Shown here: positions 1 through 8,419 of the stretch, piece after piece
Layout: the number at the start of each line of letters is the position of its first letter
Numbering within the stretch: position 1 is the stretch's first letter
NCBI RefSeq assembly: GCF_030143255.1
Contig: NZ_JARJNR010000001.1
Location: 248,001 to 312,000, forward strand
Reading direction: 5' to 3'
Source of the DNA: Frigidibacter sp. SD6-1
Lineage (GTDB): Bacteria; Pseudomonadota; Alphaproteobacteria; Rhodobacterales; Rhodobacteraceae
Length of the DNA: 64,000 nt
Notes under the pieces: generated by a model
Databases searched by the model: none
What the model was told of the DNA's origin: nothing
The model's input: the letters and a program-made list of their open reading frames with translations, nothing else
Program-made: the position numbers and the translations under genes

Positions 1-746
1 GAAACTTCCTGCCGCCCGAAGAAGGCAAAAAGGCCGACCGGCAGCGGCATGTACTCGGTCTTGGAATTGAAGGTGACCGCATAGACGAACTGCTGGGCAT
101 AGGCGCCAAGGAAGGTCGCGATGGCGGTGACGATGATGCCGGGCGTCGCCAAGGGCAGGATAACCCGGCGGAAGATGTAGAAGCGCGAGGCGCCGTCGGC
201 CCAGGCGGCCTCCTCGAGCTCTCGCGGGATGCGCAGCATATAGGCGCGCAGAAGCCAGATTGCCGTCGGGATCAGGAAGGCCGCCCCCGGCACGATCATG
301 GCGAAATAGGTGTTGAGCAGCCCGAGGCTTCGCATCAGCCGGAAAAGCGGGATGAGAAGCACCGCGCCCGAGACCATGTTGACGGTCAGGAAGCCGCCAA
401 GGATGGCGCTTTGACCCGGGAAGCGGAAGCGCGACAGCGCATAGGCTGCTGGCACCACCAAGACGATCACCAGGGCTGTCACCACGCCTGCGACGAAGAG
501 GCTGTTGACCACATAGCGCCCGAAGGCCGGGACCGAGACCCACATCGTCCGGTAGGCTTCGAACGACGGATTTTCCGGCCAGAAGCGATAGGGCGAGGAG
601 AAGAGGAGCGACAAGGGCTTCAGCGAGACATTGAACCCTTCGATGAAGGGCGCAAGGCAGAAGAACAGCAGGCAGAAGATGCCCGCGTAGATGCCGAGAA
701 GCTCGTACCAGCGATAGCGGTCGATCATCGGGCGCGGCTGTTTCAT
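1..746 (-). CDS. Carbohydrate ABC transporter permease (MalG-type), 3' end cut by window edge
   Basis: Inner-membrane permease of a sugar-type ABC importer, second of two permease subunits. About 248 residues are visible. A first membrane segment lies near residues 18-38 and several more follow. The cytoplasmic EAA loop, which contacts the ATPase, reads EAAWADGASRF at about 179-189 followed by ILPLA. The ATG overlaps the stop of the upstream permease gene as TGATG, so the two are translationally coupled. The coding sequence runs off the left edge, so the C-terminus and probably the ATPase and binding-protein genes lie outside. The MalG/CUT1-type family is clear; the substrate cannot be read from the sequence. 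Confidence 0.9.
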   Translation of the reverse strand, partial: MKQPRPMIDRYRWYELLGIYAGIFCLLFFCLAPFIEGFNVSLKPLSLLFSSPYRFWPENPSFEAYRTMWVSVPAFGRYVVNSLFVAGVVTALVIVLVVPAAYALSRFRFPGQSAILGGFLTVNMVSGAVLLIPLFRLMRSLGLLNTYFAMIVPGAAFLIPTAIWLLRAYMLRIPRELEEAAWADGASRFYIFRRVILPLATPGIIVTAIATFLGAYAQQFVYAVTFNSKTEYMPLPVGLFAFFGRQEV

Positions 747-1630
747 CAGCGGGCCTCCACCGGGTTGAGGCGGCTGATGAGCCGGTAATAAGCGAGGCAG
801 AAGACCGACAGGAAAAGGCAGATCATCACGGCGCGCGCCGAGCCCTCGCCATATTTGTAGGAGCCGATCCCCGACTTATACGTGTCGATGATCATCGTCG
901 TCGTCTGGCCCGACGGCCCGCCGCGCGTAAGGATCCAGATGATGTCGAACGAGTTGAATGTGAAGATCAAGGACAGCATCGACATGGTCAGAAGCGAGGG
1001 CACGATCATCGGCAGCGTGATGCGCCGGAAGCGGTAGAACCGGCCCGCGCCATCGGTCCAGGCGGCCTCGTAGAGGTCCTTGGGAATCGTCTGGATGGTG
1101 GCCAGCATGTAGAGCGTGACGAAGGGCACACCGATCCAGACATCGGTGACGATGGTCGCCCAGAAGGCGGTCTTGCCATAGCCGAGAAAGGCGATGGGTC
1201 CATCGGACAGGCCGAAATTCTGCAAAAGGCCGGAAATCATGCCGAACTGGCCGTTGTACATCCAGCCCCACATGAAGATGCCGATGGCCATGGGGATGAT
1301 CCAGGGCGGCATGATCAGGATACGGAAGAGCGTCTGGCCCGGCACGGCGGCGTTCAAGAGAACCGCACCCAGGACCCCGATGGTCATCTTCAGCGCGACC
1401 GAACAGAAGGTCCAGATGAAGGTCCTCAGGATCACATCGTCGAAATTGGCCTTGAAGATCTTCTGATAATTCTTCCAGCCGACCCAGTTGGTTTCGGGTT
1501 TCAGGGCAGCGTCGGTGAAGGACAGGATCACCGTATCGACCAGCGGATAGGCCACGATGAACAGCACATAAAGAACCGCCGGGGCGAGCAAAAGATAGGC
1601 GAAGGCACGCGCCGAGGGGGAATGGTTCAT
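746..1630 (-). CDS. Sugar ABC transporter permease (MalF-type)
   Basis: First permease subunit of the same importer, 294 aa. An N-terminal membrane segment (about 10-32) and roughly five more hydrophobic stretches are visible. The EAA loop EAAWTDGAGRFYRFRR starts at residue 188 and is followed by TLPM. Its start overlaps the stop of the oxidoreductase gene as TGATG, and its stop overlaps the next permease start in the same way, so three genes form one coupled unit. Context (Gfo/Idh/MocA oxidoreductase, RpiR regulator) suggests uptake of a sugar, sugar acid, polyol or amino-sugar derivative; this is inference. Confidence 0.92.
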   Translation of the reverse strand: MNHSPSARAFAYLLLAPAVLYVLFIVAYPLVDTVILSFTDAALKPETNWVGWKNYQKIFKANFDDVILRTFIWTFCSVALKMTIGVLGAVLLNAAVPGQTLFRILIMPPWIIPMAIGIFMWGWMYNGQFGMISGLLQNFGLSDGPIAFLGYGKTAFWATIVTDVWIGVPFVTLYMLATIQTIPKDLYEAAWTDGAGRFYRFRRITLPMIVPSLLTMSMLSLIFTFNSFDIIWILTRGGPSGQTTTMIIDTYKSGIGSYKYGEGSARAVMICLFLSVFCLAYYRLISRLNPVEAR

Positions 1631-2796
1631 CAGGCCACCTCGCGTGCAGGGCGTCCGAGTGCGGCATCGAACTCGGCCCAGATCGGCGCCATGTCGACGA
1701 CGCGCCGCGTGCGCCGCGCCTCGTCGATGGCCATGGCAAGAAGCCCCGCCTCAAGCGCGTCGATGACCGAGACGGGCAGGGCGGCGCCGGTCGCCATATG
1801 GGCGCCGATATCTTCGGCCATCTGCTCGTCCGCCCCATAATGGACCGAGAGGTCGGAGGCCTCATAGCGCTTGTCGGTCAGCTTCTCGCCGGTCCGTGCC
1901 CGGTGCAGGCGGAAGAAATTGCGGACGAAATCGCCCTCGGCCATGCCATCGACGCCGATCACGCAGAAGCGGCGGAAATCGTCCGGCACGTTAAGGTTGG
2001 TGTGGAAGGTCATCGCCGCGCCCGAGGCATATTCAACGATCGCGGTCTGGAAATCGATGATGTCGCCGTCGCCGTCGAAGACCCGGTCGCTGCCCATCCA
2101 GCCGGAAGGCTTGCGGTGATAGACCTCAAGGTCATTAGCCCCGAGGCCTTGCGGATCGTTCTTCGGAATGAAGGTCCGCCGCCCGCCGAACGAGGCGACG
2201 CGCGCCGGACGGCAGCCCATCACGCCATTGTAGAGGTCGAGGTCGTGGCAGCATTTCTCCAGCAGGAACGAGCCCGACCAATGTTCGTGCCGCCGCCAGT
2301 CGCGCATGAAGAAGGCGCCGTGATAGGGCGGGATATGCTCGGACGCCTCGATCGACACGACCTCGCCGAGGTGCCCGTCCGCCTGCGCCCGGCGCAGGTC
2401 GCGGTAAAGCGGCGCATAGCGCAGGACGAGGCCGACCATCACCTGATCCGCCGGATGGGCGGCAAGCAGCCGCGCCAGCGCCATCGTCTCCTCGATGGTC
2501 GAAACCACGGGCTTTTCGGTGAAGATTTTCATGCCGCGCGCGAGCCCCGTGCGCAGATGGTCGAGATGCAGGTGATTGGGCGAGCCGACCATGAGAAGGT
2601 CGAGATCCTCGCCCGCCAGCATCTCGTCGAGCGTCGCATAGGCGCGGCCTGCGCCGACGCCATGGCTTTGCATATAGGGCAGGCCCGCGGGCGCGGGGTC
2701 GACATGGGCGGCGACGGTGAAGCCCGGCACCCGTTCCGAAAAGACCCGGGCAAGATAGCCCAGCCGGAAGCCAAGCCCGATGATGCCTGCTCTCAT
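1630..2796 (-). CDS. Gfo/Idh/MocA family NAD(P)-dependent oxidoreductase
   Basis: Cytoplasmic dehydrogenase of the glucose-fructose oxidoreductase/inositol dehydrogenase family, 388 aa. The N-terminal Rossmann fold begins MRAGIIGLGFRLG with the dinucleotide loop at 7-13; the family EKP motif is at 94-96. I chose the ATG at 2796 rather than an upstream in-frame start at 2841, because GAGGGGA sits about 10 nt before it and the longer form would put 15 non-conserved residues ahead of the Rossmann strand and cover the operator-like palindrome. Likely oxidises the sugar or polyol imported by the permeases encoded immediately downstream. The substrate is unknown. Confidence 0.9.
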   Translation of the reverse strand: MRAGIIGLGFRLGYLARVFSERVPGFTVAAHVDPAPAGLPYMQSHGVGAGRAYATLDEMLAGEDLDLLMVGSPNHLHLDHLRTGLARGMKIFTEKPVVSTIEETMALARLLAAHPADQVMVGLVLRYAPLYRDLRRAQADGHLGEVVSIEASEHIPPYHGAFFMRDWRRHEHWSGSFLLEKCCHDLDLYNGVMGCRPARVASFGGRRTFIPKNDPQGLGANDLEVYHRKPSGWMGSDRVFDGDGDIIDFQTAIVEYASGAAMTFHTNLNVPDDFRRFCVIGVDGMAEGDFVRNFFRLHRARTGEKLTDKRYEASDLSVHYGADEQMAEDIGAHMATGAALPVSVIDALEAGLLAMAIDEARRTRRVVDMAPIWAEFDAALGRPAREVA

Positions 2797-3057
2797 CCTT
2801 CGCTGGTCCCCTCGCTGGTGGTCGTCGGCAATGTAAATCATTTACAAATTAGAAAGGTCTGACGTGACGTGTCAAGGGCGTTTCAAGCAGTCACGCCGCG
2901 CTTGGTCGCATTGATGCGCACAAATTCCTTTGTTTATATGCAAATGCCCCGCTTCGGGGAGCAGCCAGCAGCACAGTTCACGCAAACGGCACGCTGCGCA
3001 GGCTTATTGGTCGGAAATTTACATATCAGGCACGCAACGGGCGCGCCGGACAATGTT
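2797..3057. other. Control region between the oxidoreductase and NTF2-like genes
   Basis: A 261-bp AT-richer gap containing the 2832-2846 palindrome, a TGTAAAT half site near 3020 and no plausible gene. It separates the permease/oxidoreductase unit from the upstream NTF2-like/PLP enzyme/RpiR/SDR genes, so the downstream unit probably has its own regulated promoter here. I could not pick a convincing -35/-10 pair by eye. Confidence 0.5.
2832..2846. promoter_or_regulatory. 15-bp palindromic operator (TGTAAAT-C-ATTTACA)
   Basis: Perfect inverted repeat TGTAAAT/ATTTACA around one central base, about 35 bp upstream of the oxidoreductase start. It has the TGTAA-N5-TTACA shape of the published HexR (RpiR family) operator TGTAATTAAATTACA. 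An RpiR-family regulator is encoded in the same cluster (4611-5501), so I infer it is the ligand. A half site, TGTAAATTT on the minus strand, lies near 3014-3024 in the same gap. Confidence 0.6.
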
Positions 3058-3525
3058 TCAGCGATGCGCCATGTAGCCGGTGAAACCGGCGATCCTCCAG
3101 CGTCCGTCAACGCGGCGGCAATGGTACAGCGTCTGCCAGTTCAGCCTGTCTTCGCGGCCCGAGGCGAGCCGGATCGTGCCGTCGAACTTCTTGTGCGCGA
3201 TCGCCATGTCACCCGCGATGTCGATTCGCGTGAGGCTGGTTGCGCGATGGATCGCCGCGGCCGGGTCTTCGGCGAACTCGGTTGCGGCGGTCTCGGCCGC
3301 CTGTCGCAGCCATTCGTCGCGGTAGGCGGCAAGCGTCGGGAAGGCGAGCGTCCAGTCGTCGGGGTCGCGGGAGCCATGGGCATGCAGGCCGCAGAAGCCT
3401 TCCGCGATGAAATCGTCCGCGACCATCGACCAGTCGGCGGCGATGAAGGCGGCAATATCGCGCGGGACCAGCATCTCCCAGATCCGGGTGCGGTCGGGGT
3501 CGGCGGGGAAGGGGTTCGCGCTCAT
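3058..3525 (-). CDS. NTF2-like (SnoaL-type) small protein
   Basis: 155 aa with the composition of a cone-shaped NTF2/SnoaL fold: an N-terminal helix (ADWSMVADDFIAEGF region), mid-protein helices and C-terminal beta strands ending WRIAGFTGYMAHR. Such domains bind small ligands or act as isomerases, hydrolases or dehydratases, but no catalytic set can be assigned here. ATG 3525 was chosen because AGGAGAG lies 7-8 nt upstream; the frame stays open further upstream but overlaps the preceding gene. It starts 13 nt after the stop of the PLP-enzyme gene and is the last gene of the RpiR/SDR unit. Function unknown. Confidence 0.75.
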   Translation of the reverse strand: MSANPFPADPDRTRIWEMLVPRDIAAFIAADWSMVADDFIAEGFCGLHAHGSRDPDDWTLAFPTLAAYRDEWLRQAAETAATEFAEDPAAAIHRATSLTRIDIAGDMAIAHKKFDGTIRLASGREDRLNWQTLYHCRRVDGRWRIAGFTGYMAHR

Positions 3526-3538
3526 CTTCTCTCCTGGA

Positions 3539-4609
3539 TCAGCCGACGCGGCCCCGGGCCGCGACGGGAAGGCACTCGACCACGCGCTCGCCCGAGACCA
3601 GATAGACCTCGTCGAAGAGGTTCGAGACCGGGCAGGCGTGATTGGGCAGCACCCGCACCCGGTCGCCCACGGCAAGCGGGCTGTCCTTGGGCAAGGTGAC
3701 GGTGCCATGTTCTTCCGACAGGCCGGTGACGCGGGCGCCGGGGTGGCCCACGATCTCGCCATGGTCGGGCTGGCCCAGAAGGTCCGAGGTCAGGGCCTTG
3801 GACCCGGCATCGAGGATGGCACGGCCGGGCACCGGGCGGCTGACGATCGTGGTCAGCACGGTCAGCGCGCAATCGTCCGCGCTGCCCACGCCCTTCGCGA
3901 TGCAGTAGCGGTCCATGTAGATATAGGTGCCGGGGCGGTATTCGGTGACGACGCCGCCGGTCTCCGCCCGCCAGATATCGGGCGTGCCGCCCGACGAGAT
4001 GACCGGGCAGGGCAGCCCCGCGCCATCCAGAAGCCCGCGCGCCGCGCGCAGCCATTGGGTGGCCTCGCCGGGCCGCCCGGCGGGCGGATAGGTCATCAGC
4101 CCGCCGAAGGACAGGCCCTTCGCGGCGGCGATCTGCCGGGCGAGAGCGAGCGCCGCCTCTGGCGACTGGACGCCGCAGCGGCCCATGCCGGTGTCGCATT
4201 CGATGAGGACGGGCAGGGGATGGTCCGGGTCGGTGAAGGTCTCGGCCAGCCCGTGGATCACCGTGGCGCTGTCGGCTGTCACCGACATGCGCGCCCGCCG
4301 GTGCAGCGCCGCAAGCCGCGCCCGCTTGTCGGGCCCGAGAATATTGTAGGGCAGAAAGAGGTCGTGAAAGCCCGCATCCGCCATCACCTCGGCTTCGCCA
4401 AGTTTCTGCACCGTCAGGCCGACCGCCCCCGCCGCGATCTGCTCGCCCGCCCAGAAGGGCAGCTTGTGGGTCTTGATATGGGGGCGCAGCGTCAGCCCGG
4501 CGCGGTCGGCATGGGCCTGCGCGCGGGCGATATTGGCGCGCGCGCGGTCGATGTCGATCAGGACGGCGGGCGTGTCGATCTCGGCGATGGTCTTCGGCAG
4601 CGCTTTCAT
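3539..4609 (-). CDS. Fold-type III PLP enzyme, D-serine dehydratase / D-threonine aldolase family
   Basis: 356 aa with an alanine-racemase-like N-terminal TIM barrel and a C-terminal metal-binding domain. The N-terminal RPHIKTHK motif carries the likely PLP lysine (K46). The C-terminal PNHACP motif (H324, C326) matches the His-x-Cys zinc pair of eukaryotic-type D-serine dehydratase, whereas D-threonine aldolases usually have His-x-Asp. Predicted reaction: Zn- and PLP-dependent elimination or aldol cleavage of a D-3-hydroxyamino acid. The RpiR gene ends 1 nt before its start, so the genes are cotranscribed. The substrate is inferred from family only. Confidence 0.88.
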   Translation of the reverse strand: MKALPKTIAEIDTPAVLIDIDRARANIARAQAHADRAGLTLRPHIKTHKLPFWAGEQIAAGAVGLTVQKLGEAEVMADAGFHDLFLPYNILGPDKRARLAALHRRARMSVTADSATVIHGLAETFTDPDHPLPVLIECDTGMGRCGVQSPEAALALARQIAAAKGLSFGGLMTYPPAGRPGEATQWLRAARGLLDGAGLPCPVISSGGTPDIWRAETGGVVTEYRPGTYIYMDRYCIAKGVGSADDCALTVLTTIVSRPVPGRAILDAGSKALTSDLLGQPDHGEIVGHPGARVTGLSEEHGTVTLPKDSPLAVGDRVRVLPNHACPVSNLFDEVYLVSGERVVECLPVAARGRVG

Positions 4610-4610
4610 C

Positions 4611-5501
4611 TCAGTCTCCGAGCGGCAGTTTCGGGTTGTCGACCTTGAATGTGTTGATGCTCTGTTTCACCCGGCGCAGCGTCTCCAGCGCCCTGGTGCC
4701 GCGATGCTCGGCAACCGCCATGGCGATGATGTCGACGAGCGCCAGAAGCGCGAAGCGCGAGGAGGTGGGCTTGTAGAGATTGCCATCCTCGGCAGGCTGA
4801 TATTCGACGACATGGGTCGCGGCCTCGGCCAGCGCCGATCCGGGCGCGGTGACGGCGATGGTCGTCGCGCCATACTGGCCCGCCACAGCGACCGCATCCA
4901 CCACCGACTGGGCGTAGCCCGAGGTGGAAAAGGCGATCACCACCGTGCCCTTGGTCGCGGTTGCGGCAAACATGCGCTGCAGCTGTCCGTCCACCTGGGC
5001 GATGGCGGCGATCCCCAGGCGGTAGAGGCGGTTCTGCATCTCGGTCGCCATCATCGAGGAGGTGCCGCCAGAGCCGAGCGCGAGCACCTGTGTCGCCGCC
5101 GTCAGCCGCTCTGCCACGGTCTGGATTACCGCCATGTCGACCGCGCCCGCCGCGCGCTGCACCGCCGCTGCAGCGCCTTCGGCCACCAGTTGCGGAATGC
5201 GGCCCATCTCGGCCTCGGCGGGCGCGGGGTTCGCGGCCAGATATTGCCCGCCGACCGCCAGCGCCTGCGCGATCCAGAATTTGAAATCCCGCGTCCCGTC
5301 CAGCCCGAGGCTGCGGCAGAACCGGGTGACGGTCGGTTCGCTGACCCCGATGCGCGCGGCCATTTCCGAGATCGAGGCCTTCGAGGCGAAATCGAGATCG
5401 TCGAGCACCATGCGCGCCAGCTGCCGGTCGGATTTCGACCCTTCCTGCGCCCGGGCCTGCAGCCGGGTGATAATATCGATGACCGATCGCCTGTCGCTCA
5501 T
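4611..5501 (-). CDS. RpiR-family transcriptional regulator (HTH + SIS)
   Basis: 296 aa. An N-terminal HTH_6 domain (about 1-80, recognition region ISEMAARIGVSEPTVTRFCRSLG) is followed by a sugar-isomerase (SIS) domain (about 125-265) with the phosphosugar loop LALGSGGTSS. RpiR proteins sense phosphosugars or related ligands and usually control neighbouring catabolic genes. The start overlaps the SDR stop as ATGA, and its stop lies 1 nt before the PLP-enzyme gene. The HexR-like palindromes at 2832-2846 and 6371-6379 are the likely binding sites, giving autoregulation; that link is inference. Confidence 0.93.
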   Translation of the reverse strand: MSDRRSVIDIITRLQARAQEGSKSDRQLARMVLDDLDFASKASISEMAARIGVSEPTVTRFCRSLGLDGTRDFKFWIAQALAVGGQYLAANPAPAEAEMGRIPQLVAEGAAAAVQRAAGAVDMAVIQTVAERLTAATQVLALGSGGTSSMMATEMQNRLYRLGIAAIAQVDGQLQRMFAATATKGTVVIAFSTSGYAQSVVDAVAVAGQYGATTIAVTAPGSALAEAATHVVEYQPAEDGNLYKPTSSRFALLALVDIIAMAVAEHRGTRALETLRRVKQSINTFKVDNPKLPLGD

Positions 5502-6265
5502 TCCGCCCCCCCGAGGATCATGTCCAGGAAGGGTTTATTGCCCGCCGACAGGCCCGCGTCCACCGCAAGCGACACGCCGGTGATACCCGAGGCGCGGTCG
5601 GAGGCAAGGAAGGCGACCGTTTCTGCCACCTCTTCGGCGGTCACGATCCGCCCCATCGGGTAAAGCCGTTCAAGCTTTGCCGCGATGGTCGGGTCGCGCG
5701 CGATCCGGTGGTCCCAGGCCGGGGTGCGGATCGAACCGGGGCAAACCGCATTCACCCGGACGCCGCGCCCGCCATATTCGACGGCGAGCGCGCGGGTGAA
5801 GGCATTCAGCCCGGCCTTGGCGGCGGCATAGGCCGGGTTGCCGTAATGCAGGAAGGCGTTGACCGACGAGATGAAGACGATGTTGCCCGTGCCGCGCGCC
5901 GCCATTGCCGCCGCGACAGGCGTCGTGAAGGCCGCGACAGAGGTCAGGTTCAGGTCGATCTCGGCCAAGGCCTTTTCCGGCGAGAGATCGGCAAGGGTTT
6001 CGGCCCGCGTCCAGCCCGCATTGTTGATCAGCACATCCGGCGGCTGGTCCGCCAGCGCCCGAGCGGCAGCGACTGTCGCACCGCGGTCGGCGAGATCGAA
6101 GATGAGCCGCTCTTCAAGCGGCAGCCCGTCAAGCAGCGCCGGATCGCGGTCCGCGCCGATGACCCGCCCGCCCCGGGCCGCGAAGAGGCCCGCAAGCGCC
6201 CGCCCGAGGCCGCCACCTGCGCCGGTGACCAGAATGCGCCTGCCTGAGAATTCCAGTTCTGTCAT
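5498..6265 (-). CDS. SDR family NAD(P)-dependent oxidoreductase
   Basis: 255 aa classical short-chain dehydrogenase. It has the cofactor loop TGAGGGLG near residue 15, the NNAG motif, the catalytic Ser in FISSVNAF and the YAAAK Tyr/Lys pair, and a PGSIRTP segment after the active site. It is the first gene of the leftward unit and ends in an ATGA overlap with the RpiR regulator. Together with the Gfo/Idh/MocA enzyme it suggests consecutive oxidation/reduction of a hydroxylated substrate. The specific substrate is not recognisable. Confidence 0.92.
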   Translation of the reverse strand: MTELEFSGRRILVTGAGGGLGRALAGLFAARGGRVIGADRDPALLDGLPLEERLIFDLADRGATVAAARALADQPPDVLINNAGWTRAETLADLSPEKALAEIDLNLTSVAAFTTPVAAAMAARGTGNIVFISSVNAFLHYGNPAYAAAKAGLNAFTRALAVEYGGRGVRVNAVCPGSIRTPAWDHRIARDPTIAAKLERLYPMGRIVTAEEVAETVAFLASDRASGITGVSLAVDAGLSAGNKPFLDMILGGAE

Positions 6266-6312
6266 CGTCCTCTTCCGACGCTCTTCCGTCGTTCAGTGGA
6301 TGCAGGTTAGGC

Positions 6313-6330
6313 TGCAAATGTAAGTTTGCA
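6313..6330. promoter_or_regulatory. 18-bp inverted repeat in the SDR promoter
   Basis: Arms TGCAAA and TTTGCA around a 6-nt centre. On the minus strand TTGCAA (6331-6326), 16 nt, then TAACCT (6309-6304) gives a plausible -35/-10 pair for the SDR-RpiR unit, and the repeat sits in the spacer, as expected for a repressor site. Read by eye only. Confidence 0.45.
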
Positions 6331-6344
6331 ACACAAATTTCCAC

Positions 6345-6379
6345 TTGAATGACGGGATAAACCGAATAATGTAAATTAC
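6345..6379 (+). promoter_or_regulatory. Putative promoter of the ridA unit with overlapping operator
   Basis: TTGAAT (6345-6350), a 16-nt spacer and TAATGT (6367-6372) form a sigma-70-like promoter pointing to ridA. The palindromic GTAAATTAC (6371-6379) overlaps the -10 and resembles half of the 2832-2846 operator, so repression by the same RpiR regulator is plausible. Confidence 0.4.
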
Positions 6380-6508
6380 CAACGCGACCGTCGGATCTCC
6401 CACCGGCGAGGCGCGCCATCGGCCCGCTCTCCCATCATGGGCCGGTATCGCTGCCGCCGGTGCCACCATGCGCCGGCGGCATGCGATCTGATGAGGAAAG
6501 GACAGGGT

Positions 6509-6889
6509 GTGCCCGAACGCAAGCAGACTTTTGGCAACTCGCATGTACCGCTCTCGCCCGCCGTCCGCGCGGGCGACATGGTCTATGTCTCGGGTCAGGT
6601 GCCGGTGCGGCCGGATGGAACCTATGTCGAGGGTGGGATCGAGCCGCAGACCCGGCAGGTGCTGGAGAATGTGAAGTCCGCGCTGGCGCTCGCCGGGGTG
6701 ACGATGGATCAGGTGGTCAAGACCACGGTCTGGATCGAGGATGCGCGCGACTTTTCCGGCATGAACAAGGTCTATGCCACATTCTTTCCGTCCGAACCGC
6801 CGGCGCGCACGACGGTCGAATCCCGCCTGATGGTCGATATCAAGGTCGAGATCGAGGCCGTCGCCTTCGCGCCCGTCGCGAAAGGCTAG
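6509..6889 (+). CDS. RidA family protein (YjgF/YER057c/UK114)
   Basis: 126 aa, the usual RidA length. RidA proteins deaminate reactive enamine/imine intermediates released by PLP enzymes. The conserved Arg is present in PPARTTVESRL near the C-terminus, followed by KVEIEAVAF. The GTG at 6509 is preferred because GAGGAAAGGA lies 6 nt upstream; the ATGs at 6437 and 6491 lack such a site. It is divergent from the SDR gene. Pairing with a D-serine-dehydratase-like enzyme across the promoter makes sense, since that enzyme would release an enamine; this functional link is inference. Confidence 0.92.
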   Translation: MPERKQTFGNSHVPLSPAVRAGDMVYVSGQVPVRPDGTYVEGGIEPQTRQVLENVKSALALAGVTMDQVVKTTVWIEDARDFSGMNKVYATFFPSEPPARTTVESRLMVDIKVEIEAVAFAPVAKG

Positions 6890-6894
6890 GCGGA

Positions 6895-8361
6895 ATGCGG
6901 ATATTCACCGCGTCGCTCGCGACCGAGACGAACACATTCTCGCCGTTGCCGACCGACCGCGCCTCGTTCGAGGCGGCCTTCTATGCCCCGCCCGGCCAGC
7001 ATCCCGAAACGCCGACGCTCTGTTCCTCGCCGATGGTGGTGTTGCGCCGTCGCGCCGCCGCCGAAGGGTTCGACCTGATCGAGGGGACGGCTGCCTGGGC
7101 GGAGCCGGGTGGCCTTTTGCAGCGGCAGGCCTATGAGGCGCTGCGCGACGAAATACTTGGCCAGCTTCAGGCGGCGATCCCGGTCGATGGGGTGATCCTC
7201 GGCCTGCACGGGGCGATGGTGGCGCAGGGCTACGACGATTGCGAGGGCGATCTTTTGTCCCGCGTCCGCGCGCTGGTCGGCCCCGGCGTGGTGATCGCGG
7301 CCGAGCTTGACCCCCACAGCCATCTGACGCCCGCCCGGCTTGCCGCCGCCGACATCCTCGCGGCCTTCCTCGAATTCCCGCACACCGATTTCTATGAACG
7401 CGGCGAACATCTGGTCGATCTGGCATTGCGCGCGATCCGGGGCGAGATCCGGCCCGCGATGGCCGCCTTCGATTGCCGGATGATCGCGGTCCTGCCGACA
7501 AGCCGCGAGCCGATGCGGTCCTTCGTCGACCGGATCAAGGCGCTGGAGGGGCAGGACGGTATCCTGTCGATCTCGGTCATCCATGGTTTCATGGCCGCCG
7601 ATGTGCCCGAAATGGGCACGCGGATTCTGGTCGTCGCCGATGGCGATGCCGCTGCCGCCGCCGCACTGGCCGAACGGCTGGGGCGAGAGCTATTCGCGCT
7701 GCGCCATCAGACGATCATGGAGATCGTGGGGGTCGAGGACGGGATCGTGCAGGCTGCGGGCCGCGCGCGCCCGGGACGGCCAGCGGTGATCGCCGACACA
7801 TGGGACAATCCCGGCGGAGGGGTGCCGGGGGACGGGACGGTGATCCTCAGGGCGCTGATGGCACGGGGCGGGCTCAAGATCGGCGTCGCGACGATCTGGG
7901 ACCCGATGGCGGTGATGACCGCCCATGCGGCGGGCGAAGGGGCAGTGATCAACCTGCGCTTCGGGGCCAAGTCCGGGCCCGAGGCCGGCGAACCGATCGA
8001 CGCGCCAGTCCGGGTCATAAAGGTGGCGGAGGAGGCTTGGCAAAGCTTCGGCCCGAGCCGCGTGCCGCTTGGCCGGTCGGCCGTCATAAGAATCGAAGGC
8101 ACCGAGATCGACGTGATCCTGAACACCAACCGCACCCAGACCTTCGAGCCTGACATCTTCACCGGCCTCGGAATCGATCCGCTCGCGAAGGATGTGCTCT
8201 TGGTGAAATCAACCAATCATTTCCACGCGGGCTTCGCCCCCATCGCCGCCGGGATCATCTATGTCTCGGCGCCGAGCGCCTATCCCTCCGACCCGGCGCG
8301 TACCGTCTACCGCAAACTCACCCGCCCGATCTGGCCCCGCGTCGCCGACCCTTTCGGCTGA
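6895..8361 (+). CDS. M81 family metallopeptidase-like protein (MlrC-type)
   Basis: 488 aa, homologous to microcystin-degradation protein MlrC. It begins MRIFTASLATETNTFSPLPT, a family hallmark, and carries candidate metal ligands in ELDPHSH and EFPHTDFYERG in the N-terminal DUF1485 domain, followed by the MlrC C-terminal domain. The start is 5 nt after the ridA stop with AGGCGGA before it, so both belong to one operon. Most MlrC homologues are in bacteria that never meet microcystin; the real substrate is probably a small peptide-like or amide compound. Function here is unassigned beyond a metal-dependent hydrolase. Confidence 0.88.
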   Translation: MRIFTASLATETNTFSPLPTDRASFEAAFYAPPGQHPETPTLCSSPMVVLRRRAAAEGFDLIEGTAAWAEPGGLLQRQAYEALRDEILGQLQAAIPVDGVILGLHGAMVAQGYDDCEGDLLSRVRALVGPGVVIAAELDPHSHLTPARLAAADILAAFLEFPHTDFYERGEHLVDLALRAIRGEIRPAMAAFDCRMIAVLPTSREPMRSFVDRIKALEGQDGILSISVIHGFMAADVPEMGTRILVVADGDAAAAAALAERLGRELFALRHQTIMEIVGVEDGIVQAAGRARPGRPAVIADTWDNPGGGVPGDGTVILRALMARGGLKIGVATIWDPMAVMTAHAAGEGAVINLRFGAKSGPEAGEPIDAPVRVIKVAEEAWQSFGPSRVPLGRSAVIRIEGTEIDVILNTNRTQTFEPDIFTGLGIDPLAKDVLLVKSTNHFHAGFAPIAAGIIYVSAPSAYPSDPARTVYRKLTRPIWPRVADPFG

Positions 8362-8419
8362 GGCCCGCGTTGCGCCCGGCGCCGCCGACCGCTAGCGTCT
8401 GGCGGCGGGAGGAGATGCG

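Noticed and set aside
2869-3699. 276-codon plus-strand frame over the NTF2-like gene
   Set aside because: Its C-terminal part is Arg/Pro-rich shadow sequence antisense to two better-supported genes.
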